The notes: generated from the letters alone by a model not told the origin. A stretch of DNA of 64,000 nucleotides from Pseudoalteromonas luteoviolacea B = ATCC 29581 (GCA_000333235.1 CAPN01000004.1:1-64000), one strand, 5' to 3'. Shown: positions 1 through 8,297, counted from the stretch's first letter. A program made the numbers and translations.

Positions 1-10
1 AAACAGAAAA

Positions 11-50
11 AGGACAGGCATAAATAATTTAGGACAGGCATAAATAATTT
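11..50. repeat. Tandem 20-bp terminal repeat at left end of transposase element
   Basis: Two back-to-back identical 20-bp copies (11-30 and 31-50) begin AGGACAGGCATAAA. The same core appears in inverted orientation at 1338-1354, on the other side of the transposase gene. The pair therefore looks like the ends of the mobile element, with the left end duplicated. The 217 bp between the repeats and the transposase stop (51-267) show no gene. Confidence 0.75.
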
Positions 51-267
51 CAGATATTTTTAACCCCTGCCTCTAACCTGAGTTTTGTTAACAGGTTGAC
101 ACGCTTCTTCTAGCAACAATACGAATGGCTATTTTTCGAGATTTGAAGGGATTGTTTTTTTAGTAAGAGGTTTAGTAAAAACAGTGGCTATAGCCAATCG
201 ATGGATTGGATTGGTTTCTGTGTTATTGATTTGAATAAACTGAATAAAAATATGGCGGTCTTACTGC

Positions 268-1272
268 TCAGCCCGTGCCTTTATACCACTTTGCATCATT
301 TTTTGCGGCTTGTTGTTTTAAGGCTTGGCTACTTCCTGCAAAGTTTGCATATTGACGTCTGAAACGTTGGACTTGCTCTAACCACACGGCTTCTTCGATG
401 TTATGTGTTAACAGGATTTTTGGTACTGCTTTACTGATGTACCCTTTCTTTTTAGGGTGAATATGTCGTCCACTCCAGTCAACTAACTCCAAATAATCCA
501 GTAGTTTAAAAGGCAAAGCGCTGTCTACGTGGCTACCGCCAAAAGGTTTAAGTTGTTTTGGTTGCTTATGGTGTTGACTGTCGTCGTTTTGTTTAAGTGT
601 TTGACTCGTGTTTACTTGCTGTGTTTGATTGGCCTTAAATTGGGCTAGGCGCTCCTGTATTGACGTAAAATCGCTGTCTTCTAGATTTGTCGCTATATTG
701 GCTCTGATTGGATTTAAATCGACGTAAGCCATGCAGCTGAGTAACGCGGTTTCGTCTAGTAAGGCCTGCGATTTATATCTGCCTTCCCAGTATTTGCCTG
801 TACATTTATCTTCTTTGTTCGCTTCTCTGGCGATAAATTCATTGAGGTTTTTCATATACCAACTGATGTCATACAGTCTTGAACGCCATTGGGCGATGGT
901 TTTATCTAAAAACACCTTACTTGCTTCATCTAATACTTCACCGCTTAGATAGCGCTCTACCAGCTGATTACCATTGTAAAGTTTATACCAACGCTCAATA
1001 ACTTCGTCATCAGACCAATCAAGCGCTTGCTGTTTGTTCACCTTGACTACCAAGTGATAGTGATTGCTCATGATGGCATAAGCCGCGATTTCTATGGCAA
1101 AGATACTGCTAAGCAACTTCATTCGCTCAACGAGCCACTCTCTTCTATGGTCGAAGTTTTTGCCAGTGTATTTATCTTCACCGCACAAAAAAGCACGACG
1201 GACACATCGTGCTATTAGGTGATAATAAGGCGTTGACGCCAAATCGATAAGACTCTTCCTTGCTCTGGTCAT
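268..1272 (-). CDS. REP-associated Y1 (IS200-like, HUH) transposase
   Basis: A 334-residue protein of the TnpA_REP/Y1_Tnp family, single-strand DNA transposases that cut with one tyrosine. Visible marks are the N-terminal YHLIARCVRRAFLC stretch, the HUH metal-binding motif in MSNHYHLVV (about residues 68-76) and the catalytic-tyrosine region YVDLNPIRANI (about 182-192). The C-terminal 130 residues, Gln/Lys-rich and then a helical tail, are typical of the long marine RAYT proteins. It is flanked by inverted copies of AAAGGACAGGCATAAA (11-50 and 1338-1354), so gene and ends form one element. It appears intact, with ATG at 1270-1272. Confidence 0.9.
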   Translation of the reverse strand: MTRARKSLIDLASTPYYHLIARCVRRAFLCGEDKYTGKNFDHRREWLVERMKLLSSIFAIEIAAYAIMSNHYHLVVKVNKQQALDWSDDEVIERWYKLYNGNQLVERYLSGEVLDEASKVFLDKTIAQWRSRLYDISWYMKNLNEFIAREANKEDKCTGKYWEGRYKSQALLDETALLSCMAYVDLNPIRANIATNLEDSDFTSIQERLAQFKANQTQQVNTSQTLKQNDDSQHHKQPKQLKPFGGSHVDSALPFKLLDYLELVDWSGRHIHPKKKGYISKAVPKILLTHNIEEAVWLEQVQRFRRQYANFAGSSQALKQQAAKNDAKWYKGTG

Positions 1273-1337
1273 AGGTGTGAACTCAAATTAATACTGTATA
1301 TAAAAACAGTAGTTCACAGCGTGAAATTTGCAAAAAT

Positions 1338-1354
1338 TTTATGCCTGTCCTTTT
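1338..1354 (-). repeat. Inverted right end of the transposase element
   Basis: TTTATGCCTGTCCTTTT is the reverse complement of the AAAAGGACAGGCATAAA core at the left end (11-50). It marks the right boundary of the element and the break point in the relaxase remnant. Confidence 0.7.
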
Positions 1355-2004
1355 ATTTGCTCTTAAATGACTTGGTGCGCAAGGTCTATCAAGAGCAAGG
1401 TAAGCTGGGCACAGAAAACATCCTGACCGAGTGTGTGGTGTCCAACCAAAGCCTGTATTTTGCGTTCTCAAAAGGTGAGCGTGTACGTTTTACCAAGAAC
1501 GATTACAACCCAAAACGGAACTTCACCAACGGCGAACAAGGCACCATTACCCAAGTGCTGCAACAAGGGGATGATATTCGTTTTACCGTAAAGCTCGACT
1601 CAGGCCGTACGGTGAGCTTTTACCAGTCGGATTACTCCGATGAGCAAGGCAGGCTGCAACTGGTGCAAGCCTATGCGTGTACGGTGTACTCAAGCCAAGG
1701 TGCGACCGTCGATGGCGATACCTTTGTGCTGTATACCACTGCGATGGACAGAGCGGCGTCCTACGTGGCCGGAAGTCGTCACAAGGACAAGTGCCACTGG
1801 TTCGTCAATGGCCAAGAGCTGGATGCCCAAAGCGGTCAAGCCGACAAAGGTCAAACACCGGACATAGAAACCCGCCTGAAAACGCTAGCCCGCTGCATGA
1901 GCATCAATAAACACAAGGCCATGGCCAGTGAATACATTGCAGAGCAGACGGCACAACAGGAAGTCTCACAGCAGATCACCAACGATAACGAACTGGCTGC
2001 TTAA
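1355..2004 (+). pseudogene. C-terminal remnant of a MobF/TraI-type conjugative relaxase-helicase
   Basis: About 215 residues in one frame match the end of TraI/TrwC-like proteins: DLVRKVYQEQGKLG, a KGERVRFTKND-type beta segment, and the superfamily I helicase C-terminal motif YACTVYSSQGATVDG (UvrD_C_2-like), followed by MDRAASYVAGSRHKD. The N-terminal relaxase domain (His triad, tyrosines) and helicase Walker A are absent; the frame starts at the right end of the RAYT element. Codons are visibly richer in G/C than the rest of the window, as expected for plasmid or ICE DNA. It is a decayed fragment of a conjugative element. Confidence 0.8.
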
Positions 2005-2017
2005 CCTCAGATACAAC

Positions 2018-2039
2018 AAAGCCCACGGGTGTGGGCTTT
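2018..2039 (+). terminator. Hairpin after relaxase remnant
   Basis: AAAGCCCAC and GTGGGCTTT pair over 9 bp around a 4-nt loop, 14 bp after the relaxase stop. It is followed only by a short T-poor tail, so it may be a terminator kept from the conjugative element. Confidence 0.6.
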
Positions 2040-2060
2040 GCCTTACTTAACGCAACGATT

Positions 2061-2351
2061 TTACTCGATAACAAACTTCACAGGTAACACAAAGAACATC
2101 ACTAGAGGCATCACGATAGTGAGCCAATAGATAAGGTCTAACTTTGCTCTCCTTGAAACAAAAAAGCCTATTAACCAAGCTAATGTAGATACCGCACCGT
2201 AACCTACAAACCAAAGTAGAGCAAATGAACCTATTCCTTTTCCTGTATAAATGAACTCCCAGCCAATAATAACAATAGCCAAGAAATTCAAAGCACTAAA
2301 GGCAATCGCAAACCAATATAAAATCAGTGATAATTTGTTTTTTAAGTCCAT
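2061..2351 (-). CDS. Small three-helix membrane protein, candidate immunity protein for the Rhs toxin
   Basis: A 96-residue protein with three hydrophobic segments (about residues 8-30, 40-64 and 73-93) and a KDL/RRAK-rich cytoplasmic flank. I do not recognise a named family. It starts 5 bp downstream of the upstream Rhs C-terminal toxin stop on the same strand, exactly where Rhs and other polymorphic toxins keep their cognate immunity gene. The immunity role is inferred from position only; a membrane location would suit neutralising a lipase-like toxin acting on membranes. Confidence 0.55.
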   Translation of the reverse strand: MDLKNKLSLILYWFAIAFSALNFLAIVIIGWEFIYTGKGIGSFALLWFVGYGAVSTLAWLIGFFVSRRAKLDLIYWLTIVMPLVMFFVLPVKFVIE

Positions 2352-2356
2352 TATTG

Positions 2357-3517
2357 TTACCTCAAACCCGAATTATACAAGTCTTTGGCAAGCTCCCTTC
2401 GCCTTGCTTGCCCAGCCGATCCACTTCCTGCGTAATAGAAATGCCCAGTTCCTGTGACCTGTTGATAAAATAATTGTGGAGCCGAAGTAACAACACTGAA
2501 GCCGCTCATCCCAGCCCTTATAGGATCACCTTGAGCAGCTAAATCGCGCACAATAACATTCCTAATTCCGGGATTGTTACGTAAGGTTGTCAAGAACTCA
2601 GATGTGATTGGCGAGCCTATGAGAACAAGATTATCTACTGTTCCCCCTTTGAGTGTCCTTGTCATTGCAACGTGGGCGGCGACTAATGAGCCATAAGAAT
2701 ACCCAACTAAGTTAAGTTGGCCTTGACCATCTCCTTGGCCTTGAAACTTCTCTCTCATGGTTATCAGTTTCTCACTGACATCAACTTCTTCGTTTAGAGC
2801 CAATACCCCAACTATTGCGTCTGCGTATGTGGTTCCCGACCATTCCTCACGATTTATAGCATGAACATCAGATATTCCAGCTTCCTCAAAGGATGTGACC
2901 ATGTCTGCAATGTAGTCGCCGTCCATACCTGCTCCACCAAAGAAGTATGTGCCATCGTGTGACTTTCTCTCGCTTGATTCAGCAGGCTTGCCAACATTTT
3001 CTTTACTGATACTGCCTTGCGACATGAGATCCACGGTATTGCCATTTTTCATGGTGGCTGACATACCCGTAATCTGAGCACCATTACCCAACTTGCTAGC
3101 AGCATAACTTGCTACATTTCCAGCAAAGTTACTGTGCCTACTGTTCATCGATGTTGTAGAAACTTCTCCTGTATCGGTGTTCGTCACCTCAACATCAACA
3201 CAAGATTTAATTCGTGTGCCAGTTTCTGCTGAACAGTAACCAGTAGGGTCGGTTCCTGACAACGGGTTGTTCATGATGTAACTGTACGGGTTAACACTTT
3301 GCGAATTGCCCGGACTTTGTATGAAGGGGTCTACGCTAAGGAATCTACCTAAATTATAGTCATAGACTCTGCCGTTCATATGAATAAGCTCGACTTCATC
3401 TAGGTGCTCATGATCGGTAAAGCCGCGGCGCGTCGACATCTCTGATCTTGCATGCATTAGTCGACCTCTTGGTGACTCAATAAAAGTGGATCGAATGTTG
3501 AATTGGTTGGCGACCAA
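2357..3517 (-). CDS. Orphan Rhs C-terminal fragment with alpha/beta-hydrolase toxin domain
   Basis: This 386-residue frame holds only the tail of an Rhs protein. Residues 31-94 carry the RHS core end: RGFTDHEHLDEVELIHMNGR, YDYNLGRFLSVDP and the terminal PLSGTDPTGY, where the core is normally cleaved from its toxin. Residues about 95-386 are the variable C-terminal domain. It has a lipase-type nucleophile elbow GYSYG (Ser274), LVLIGSPIT, an acidic segment DLAAQGDP (about 325-332) and a late histidine (GTGHF, His359), consistent with a Ser-Asp-His hydrolase. The large N-terminal barrel, PAAR and signal regions are missing, so it is an orphan rhs-CT cassette or a truncated gene. A candidate immunity gene follows. 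Confidence 0.8.
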   Translation of the reverse strand: MVANQFNIRSTFIESPRGRLMHARSEMSTRRGFTDHEHLDEVELIHMNGRVYDYNLGRFLSVDPFIQSPGNSQSVNPYSYIMNNPLSGTDPTGYCSAETGTRIKSCVDVEVTNTDTGEVSTTSMNSRHSNFAGNVASYAASKLGNGAQITGMSATMKNGNTVDLMSQGSISKENVGKPAESSERKSHDGTYFFGGAGMDGDYIADMVTSFEEAGISDVHAINREEWSGTTYADAIVGVLALNEEVDVSEKLITMREKFQGQGDGQGQLNLVGYSYGSLVAAHVAMTRTLKGGTVDNLVLIGSPITSEFLTTLRNNPGIRNVIVRDLAAQGDPIRAGMSGFSVVTSAPQLFYQQVTGTGHFYYAGSGSAGQARRRELAKDLYNSGLR

Positions 3518-3668
3518 ATACTAAATATTTTTACAAAATATCTCATAAAGTCATGATATTAAAAAGCCAAGTTTCCACAATAAAGTACTGTTGCCTTTGT
3601 TGTTCACTTCCATAAACACTCTCTTTTAACTCGTTATTAAAAACAGTTGATAATTATTCTCACTTAAT

Positions 3669-3691
3669 ATATTGTTACTTTATAACATATC
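3669..3691. promoter_or_regulatory. Zur box upstream of type B ribosomal protein genes
   Basis: The core GTTACTTTATAAC (3674-3686) differs at two or three positions from the gammaproteobacterial Zur core GTTATANTATAAC, and the flanking CATATC fits the outer half-site. It lies 14 bp before the L31B start codon. Zur repression of zinc-free L31/L36 paralogues is well established in related bacteria; its operation here is inferred. Confidence 0.65.
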
Positions 3692-3704
3692 ATTTGAGGT
3701 GGTA

Positions 3705-3968
3705 ATGAAACCAAATATTCATCCTAAATATCAACAAGTGGCTTTTCACGATACCGCTGCGGACACTTTTTTCATTGTTGGTTCAACAATCAAAACCGAC
3801 CGCACGATTGAACTTGAAGGCAAAACCTACCCTTACGTGCCTGTCGATGTGTCGATTGCATCACACCCTTTTTATACTGGTAAGCAAAAAGTGGCGGCGA
3901 GTGACGGTCAAGTTGCTAAATTCGAACGACGTTTCAACGTGCCGTTTTCAAAAGGAAATAAATCATGA
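3705..3968 (+). CDS. rpmE2: 50S ribosomal protein L31 type B (zinc-independent)
   Basis: An 87-residue protein starting [14 protein letters not shown], with the type B signature ([46 protein letters not shown]). No CxxC zinc ribbon is present, marking it as the paralogue that replaces zinc-binding L31 under zinc starvation. I take ATG 3705, preceded by GAGG (3695-3698), rather than an upstream in-frame codon at 3672. The stop overlaps the next start (ATGA). A Zur box sits directly upstream. Confidence 0.93.
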   Translation: MKPNIHPKYQQVAFHDTAADTFFIVGSTIKTDRTIELEGKTYPYVPVDVSIASHPFYTGKQKVAASDGQVAKFERRFNVPFSKGNKS

Positions 3969-4105
3969 AAGTATTAAGTTCATTAAAAAGCGCCAAGTCA
4001 CGCCCTGGTTGCCAAGTAGTAAAACGCCGTGGTCGTGTATTTGTCATTTGCAAAGCTAATCCCCGCTTTAAAGCGGTACAAGGCAAAGCAAAAAAACGCA
4101 AATAA
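3965..4105 (+). CDS. rpmJ2: 50S ribosomal protein L36 type B
   Basis: A 46-residue protein reading [16 protein letters not shown], then [23 protein letters not shown] and a lysine-rich end. This is the zinc-free, longer L36 form (YkgO-like) that lacks the C4/CCCH ribbon of standard L36. It overlaps rpmE2 by 4 bp, forming the usual ykgM-ykgO pair that mobilises zinc from ribosomes. A strong terminator follows 30 bp downstream. Confidence 0.92.
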   Translation: MKVLSSLKSAKSRPGCQVVKRRGRVFVICKANPRFKAVQGKAKKRK

Positions 4106-4137
4106 CAATTTATCTAGGGGCTCATGCCCAACCTTCT

Positions 4138-4165
4138 AAAGGTGACGTTTTCGTCACCTTTTTTT
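4138..4165 (+). terminator. Rho-independent terminator after rpmE2-rpmJ2
   Basis: A ten-base stem AAAGGTGACG / CGTCACCTTT around a TTTT loop is followed by a run of T residues. It closes the ribosomal protein operon. Confidence 0.9.
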
Positions 4166-4274
4166 ATTGCTGACATTCCCTTTACAAGAAAATTTATTCG
4201 CGCCAATTACAATCATTTAAACCAAAAAATCACGGCACTTCATCAAAAAAACACTTTAAACCAGCATGTTATAT

Positions 4275-4312
4275 CACGATAAAAATCATTTATCGTGTGG
4301 ATAAGATATAAT
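4275..4312 (+). promoter_or_regulatory. Inverted repeat over the -35 region of a TATAAT promoter
   Basis: A perfect 9-bp inverted repeat CACGATAAA-N5-TTTATCGTG (4275-4297) lies immediately upstream of an exact TATAAT (4307-4312). No good -35 hexamer is present at the right distance; the palindrome occupies that place. It looks like an operator controlling the downstream decarboxylase gene, whose ATG is about 100 bp away. The regulator is unknown. The rest of 4166-4414 shows no gene. Confidence 0.5.
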
Positions 4313-4414
4313 CAGTGAAAAAGTATGTATTTTTATTGCATTTCAATTCATGTGAACCATAATGCGCGCAAACAACTTATTTAAACTTTAACCCACGAGG
4401 TAACCACACACGTT

Positions 4415-5572
4415 ATGAAACTAAGCGCATTGAATGCAAGTCCTATTGATTACCGTAAACTTGTTACAGAGCACGGTTCGCCACTATTAGTCCTAGATGG
4501 CGATGCAATCCGAAAGCAGTACTCATCACTGCAGAAGGCGCTTCCTGGTGTGGCTCTTCATTATGCACTTAAACCGCTTCCACACGATGCTGTTATTGCC
4601 GTTTTGAAAGAGTTAGATGGTTATTTCGATTTAGCGACAAATGGCGAAGTTGACTTAGTTCGCGATGTTGGCGTTGACCCTGCGCGTTGTATTCACAGCC
4701 ACCCGATTAAGCGCGATAGCGATATTCGTTATGCGTTAGAATACGGCTGTAAAACATTCGTAGTTGATAATATTTGTGAATTAGAAAAGTTTGTTGCGTA
4801 CAAAGACGTTGCGAAGCTATTACTGCGCGTAAGCTTCCGCAACCCAGACACAAAAATTGACTTGTCTAAAAAGTTTGGCTGTCGTCAAGAAGAAGCTTTA
4901 ACGTTGCTAAAGCAAGCTAAAGAATTGGGTGTGAACATCATTGGTTTGTCATTCCACGTTGGTTCACAAGCGGTAAATCCGATGCGTCATAGCAACGCCG
5001 TAGCTGCATGTAACCAAATTATTGCGGAAGCAGCCGCGCAAGGTATTACGCTTTCAACTCTCGATATCGGTGGTGGTTTCCCTGTCAGCTACGACGGCAA
5101 AGCATTTGACATCGTTGAATATTGTGCGCCAATTCGCGAAGAGTTAGCAAAACTGCCTGCACACATTCGCGTTTTAGCCGAGCCAGGTCGTTATATAAGT
5201 GCTCCAGCGGTAACATCGGTATCATCGGTAATGGGTATTGCACAACGTGGCGACCAAACATGGTATTACTTAGATGATGGCGTTTATGGCTCATACTCTG
5301 GTCAAATTTATGACCACATGGTTTACCCACTGAGCTTCCCTTATGCCTCGGGTAAGCCACAATTAAGTGTTTTATCTGGCCCTACGTGTGACAGCATCGA
5401 CGTGATCCGTGAAGACATCATGTTGCCTCCATTAAAAGTTGGCGAAATTGTGATCGGTCACGTGATGGGTGCGTATACATGGGCGTCGGCCACGGAATTT
5501 AATTTCTTCCGTAAAGCCAACTTCGTTGTCGTTAACGGCCCTCGCCAAATGAAAGCGGTGAACGCGGCTTAA
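4415..5572 (+). CDS. Fold III PLP-dependent ornithine/lysine decarboxylase
   Basis: A 385-residue enzyme of the eukaryote-type (alanine-racemase fold) decarboxylases, which convert ornithine and sometimes lysine to putrescine or cadaverine. The PLP lysine is Lys53 in YALKP. Other marks are SFHVGSQ, the glycine loop DIGGGFP, AEPGRY and the catalytic-cysteine motif GPTCDSID. The CDS motif plus absence of DAP-decarboxylase features favours ornithine/lysine decarboxylase over LysA. The length fits the Vibrio L/ODC type. It is a single-gene unit with its own promoter and a terminator at 5597-5620. Substrate preference cannot be read from sequence alone. Confidence 0.85.
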   Translation: MKLSALNASPIDYRKLVTEHGSPLLVLDGDAIRKQYSSLQKALPGVALHYALKPLPHDAVIAVLKELDGYFDLATNGEVDLVRDVGVDPARCIHSHPIKRDSDIRYALEYGCKTFVVDNICELEKFVAYKDVAKLLLRVSFRNPDTKIDLSKKFGCRQEEALTLLKQAKELGVNIIGLSFHVGSQAVNPMRHSNAVAACNQIIAEAAAQGITLSTLDIGGGFPVSYDGKAFDIVEYCAPIREELAKLPAHIRVLAEPGRYISAPAVTSVSSVMGIAQRGDQTWYYLDDGVYGSYSGQIYDHMVYPLSFPYASGKPQLSVLSGPTCDSIDVIREDIMLPPLKVGEIVIGHVMGAYTWASATEFNFFRKANFVVVNGPRQMKAVNAA

Positions 5573-5596
5573 CGAGGACAATTATCCCTTCATTAC

Positions 5597-5620
5597 GAGC
5601 CCGTTATTCGGGCTCTTTTT
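5597..5620 (+). terminator. Terminator after decarboxylase, overlapping the convergent gene
   Basis: GAGCCCG-TTATT-CGGGCTC followed by TTTTT. The stem-loop overlaps the last codons of the convergent MocR gene. Confidence 0.9.
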
Positions 5621-7025
5621 CTATCTGTGATAGTAAAATTGCCAATCCTTGCAACGCCTTCGTTGTCGACTGTGACGCAAACCCTAGGCGAATAAACCGC
5701 TCTTTATGCGGTGGTTCTACGCAAAATTCGCTTTCAGTTTGAACGTAAACTCCCATAGACTTCATCATACCTTTTAGGTTGGTAATGGGTTTTCCTACAT
5801 CCACCCAAAGTGCCATTCCTCCATCAGGGATATCAAATTGTAAGGGTAGTTTAGGGGAAATTCGGCTCTGTAAATAGGCCACCATTGCATCACGGCGCTG
5901 GCGGTATAATTTGGTCATTTTCCGCAGATGTCGTTCAAAATGTCCTTCTTGCATCCAGTGCGCTATCGCCATTTGGGTCAGTGCCTCATTACAATGATTC
6001 ATTAATTGTTTTCGCGCCACCAGCTGAGCAAGGATGGGCTTCGATGCACACACATATCCTGTTCTTATTCCCGCAAACATCACTTTAGAAAAGGTCGATA
6101 AATAGATCACCATTTCAGCGGGATCAGACGCTGCCATCGGTTGCAGCGGCTGACAGGCATAGTGAAATTCGTGATCGTAATCGTCTTCAACAATTAAAAC
6201 CCCATGTTGATAACAAAGCTGATAAATCTCAAGTCGTTTAGCAGCGCTGAGTGTGACGGTGGTAGGATACTGATGGAGTGGCGTAAGGTACAAAAGCTTA
6301 ATCGTTTGACTGGCTAGCACTTCTTTTAGATGCGTGGTACAGATCCCCGAGGATGTTTGCGCAATGGCAACAAGCCGAGCCCCGCAGGCAGCAAAAGCGT
6401 TGCGAGCAGGTGGATAACCAAGCGCCTCGATCGCCACCCCATCGCCTTGGCGAATAAACGTCTGAGCAATGAGAGATAACGCTTCTTGTGAACCATTACA
6501 GATCAATACGTCGTCTTTATCTAAGCTGCGTGCATGGCGCAAATAATGTAAGACTTGCTGTTTGAGCCCTATCACACCAGAAACTTCTCCATAATGCAGC
6601 AAAGGACCACTCGCTTGGCGACACACAACCGACATAGAACGCCGAAATGAATCAAATGCGAACGCATCAATATCAGGCAAACCTCCACCAAAATGATAAC
6701 GATAATTGCTGACTTGCGATGTAATCGCCAAGGGCAAAACCTCGGCAAATGGTGGGGAAATTGGCTCAAGCAAATTGTGTTGCGACGTGGTCGCCGAATG
6801 TTCAATCGGTAACTTTTCCTCAACGAAATAGCCTTGGCGCACTACGCTGCATAACCACCCTTCTGCAATCAATTGCTGCAGAGCGGCCATCACCGTATGC
6901 CGATTAGCTGCGAACTTTTCGGCTAAGTCCCGCGCAGATCCCAATTTCTCACCCGGACGATACAAACCGATGCGAATGTGTTCGCGCACTTGATTTTGGA
7001 TGGTGTGTAACTTGGTTTTCCCCAT
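5604..7025 (-). CDS. MocR/PdxR-type GntR regulator with aminotransferase domain
   Basis: A 473-residue regulator. Residues about 5-70 form a GntR winged helix (IRIGLYRPGEKLGSARDLAEKF, NRHTVMAALQQL). Residues about 110-470 form a fold I aminotransferase-like domain with NGSQEALSLIAQ, the PLP-contacting DDYDHEF and the Schiff-base lysine in STFSKVMFAGIRTGY. Proteins of this class sense PLP or amino-acid/amine adducts. It is divergent from the GNAT/PaiB-like pair, which is therefore the likeliest target. The convergent ornithine decarboxylase makes a link to amine metabolism attractive but unproven. Confidence 0.9.
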   Translation of the reverse strand: MGKTKLHTIQNQVREHIRIGLYRPGEKLGSARDLAEKFAANRHTVMAALQQLIAEGWLCSVVRQGYFVEEKLPIEHSATTSQHNLLEPISPPFAEVLPLAITSQVSNYRYHFGGGLPDIDAFAFDSFRRSMSVVCRQASGPLLHYGEVSGVIGLKQQVLHYLRHARSLDKDDVLICNGSQEALSLIAQTFIRQGDGVAIEALGYPPARNAFAACGARLVAIAQTSSGICTTHLKEVLASQTIKLLYLTPLHQYPTTVTLSAAKRLEIYQLCYQHGVLIVEDDYDHEFHYACQPLQPMAASDPAEMVIYLSTFSKVMFAGIRTGYVCASKPILAQLVARKQLMNHCNEALTQMAIAHWMQEGHFERHLRKMTKLYRQRRDAMVAYLQSRISPKLPLQFDIPDGGMALWVDVGKPITNLKGMMKSMGVYVQTESEFCVEPPHKERFIRLGFASQSTTKALQGLAILLSQIEKEPE

Positions 7026-7116
7026 CTGGTCTAGCCATTATTTATTATCTGGTTGTTATTGTTATACCAATACTGGTTTACGCTTTCTACTCAAAATTCA
7101 CCAAATTGGAAAAAGT

Positions 7117-7701
7117 ATGTTTCGAAAAACCAGCTTAGAAAATGAACATGTTGCACTTATCCCTCTTGAGCAGGCCCATTTGCATGAACTCTTACACGCA
7201 GGCCAATCACCCTCGGTGTTTACATGGGTCTTTGACAACTACTGCCGCTCAGAACACGCGCTACATAGTTGGTTTAATCAAACGGCGCAGTTTGATGCTC
7301 AGCTGCAACTTGTTTTCGCTATCGTCGAAAAAACAACAGACAACGTCATTGGCACCACCCGTTTTTTTCGCTTAGATCCAGTAAATTTAAGTTGTGAAAT
7401 AGGCCATACCTTCATCACCGATAGGTGGCAACGCACTCATATCAATACCAATGTGAAATACTTGATGCTGCAACACGCATTCGAGACGCTTGGCTTAGTG
7501 CGAGTCGAATTTCGCACTCACGAACAAAACGATAAATCTCGCCGCGCTATTGCGCGTCTTGGTGCCACGTTTGAAGGACTCAGCCGAAAAGATCGGCGTC
7601 TGCCAGATGGCACCTATCGTAATACGGCTAAGTTCGCCATGATCGATGACGACTGGCCTGAATGTCGCAATAAGCTCATGGCAAAATTAACCTGCAATTG
7701 A
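7117..7701 (+). CDS. GNAT N-acetyltransferase (RimJ/RimL type)
   Basis: A 194-residue acetyltransferase_3-type protein: N-terminal LENEHVALIPLEQAH, the beta4 motif CEIGHTFI, the acetyl-CoA region around NTNVKYLMLQHAFETLGLVRVEF, then NDKSRRAIARLGATFEG and the C-terminal DGTYRNTAKFAM. I choose ATG 7117, where family homology begins, over an upstream codon at 7000. It is followed 20 bp on by a PaiB-like gene, so it could play the PaiA-like role, although its sequence is closer to RimL-type enzymes. The acceptor is unknown. Confidence 0.88.
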   Translation: MFRKTSLENEHVALIPLEQAHLHELLHAGQSPSVFTWVFDNYCRSEHALHSWFNQTAQFDAQLQLVFAIVEKTTDNVIGTTRFFRLDPVNLSCEIGHTFITDRWQRTHINTNVKYLMLQHAFETLGLVRVEFRTHEQNDKSRRAIARLGATFEGLSRKDRRLPDGTYRNTAKFAMIDDDWPECRNKLMAKLTCN

Positions 7702-7721
7702 TAAATCAAAGGAAACGAACG

Positions 7722-8297
7722 ATGCAAAATTACCCCAATAAACATTTTATCGAAACGGATCTTGCGTCATTGTATGAACTGATTGAACGCTTTCCGCTCG
7801 CAACGTTAATTTGCCACAGCCATGACGCGGTTTTTCTCCCACTGCAGTTAAGTGCGTGCAAAACGAAGTTGTTTGGCCATGCAGCAAAAAACAACCCCGT
7901 TTTAGGTCATACCACGGAACCGCTCAACGTGATATTTCATGGGGAAAGTTACTATGTGTCGCCCAATCTCGTTCCACAACAGACTTTGCCAACTTGGCAT
8001 TACAAAACAGTGCATGTAAAGGGAACATTGAGCAGGTTTGACACCGATGCAAGCGCGTGGGAAAACTTAGCAAAACAAGTGAGGTATTTTGAACAAAGTG
8101 AAGAAACACCTTGGCAAGCAGACAGTTTAAGCACGAAACAGCGTACCGCGTTACTTCAACATATTGACGTATTTTCTATCGACATATTTTCCATAAAAGG
8201 TCACTTCAAATTCAGTCAAAACAAATCGCGTGAGCATCAAAACGCAATTGCCCACGCGATACAACGCACTAACGCGTGTTGCTCGGTTCATCGTTAA
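7722..8297 (+). CDS. PaiB-like FMN-binding split-barrel protein
   Basis: A 191-residue protein starting MQNYPNKHFIETD after the ribosome site AAAGGAAA (7709-7716). It shows the PaiB pattern YYVSPNLVPQQTLPTWHYKTVHVKG and a C-terminal IKGHFKFSQNKS segment, as in FMN-binding negative transcriptional regulators. PaiB of Bacillus pairs with the polyamine acetyltransferase PaiA. It is in tandem with a GNAT gene and overlaps the convergent RND gene by 29 bp. It could be a flavin-dependent enzyme rather than a regulator. Confidence 0.85.
   Translation: MQNYPNKHFIETDLASLYELIERFPLATLICHSHDAVFLPLQLSACKTKLFGHAAKNNPVLGHTTEPLNVIFHGESYYVSPNLVPQQTLPTWHYKTVHVKGTLSRFDTDASAWENLAKQVRYFEQSEETPWQADSLSTKQRTALLQHIDVFSIDIFSIKGHFKFSQNKSREHQNAIAHAIQRTNACCSVHR

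Larger units (their letters stand above)
11..1354. mobile_element. RAYT element with inverted GGACAGGCATAAA ends
   Basis: The element is bounded by the tandem left repeats at 11-50 and the inverted right end TTTATGCCTGTCCTTTT at 1338-1354, with the Y1 transposase as its only gene. Immediately right of the right end an open frame resumes as the C-terminal part of a conjugative relaxase, so the element seems to have landed in that gene. The left junction lies at or beyond the window edge and target duplication cannot be judged. Confidence 0.65.

Noticed and set aside
4415..5572. Diaminopimelate decarboxylase (LysA) as identity of the fold III enzyme
   Set aside because: The CDSID motif, overall length and absence of LysA-specific context fit ornithine/lysine decarboxylases better.
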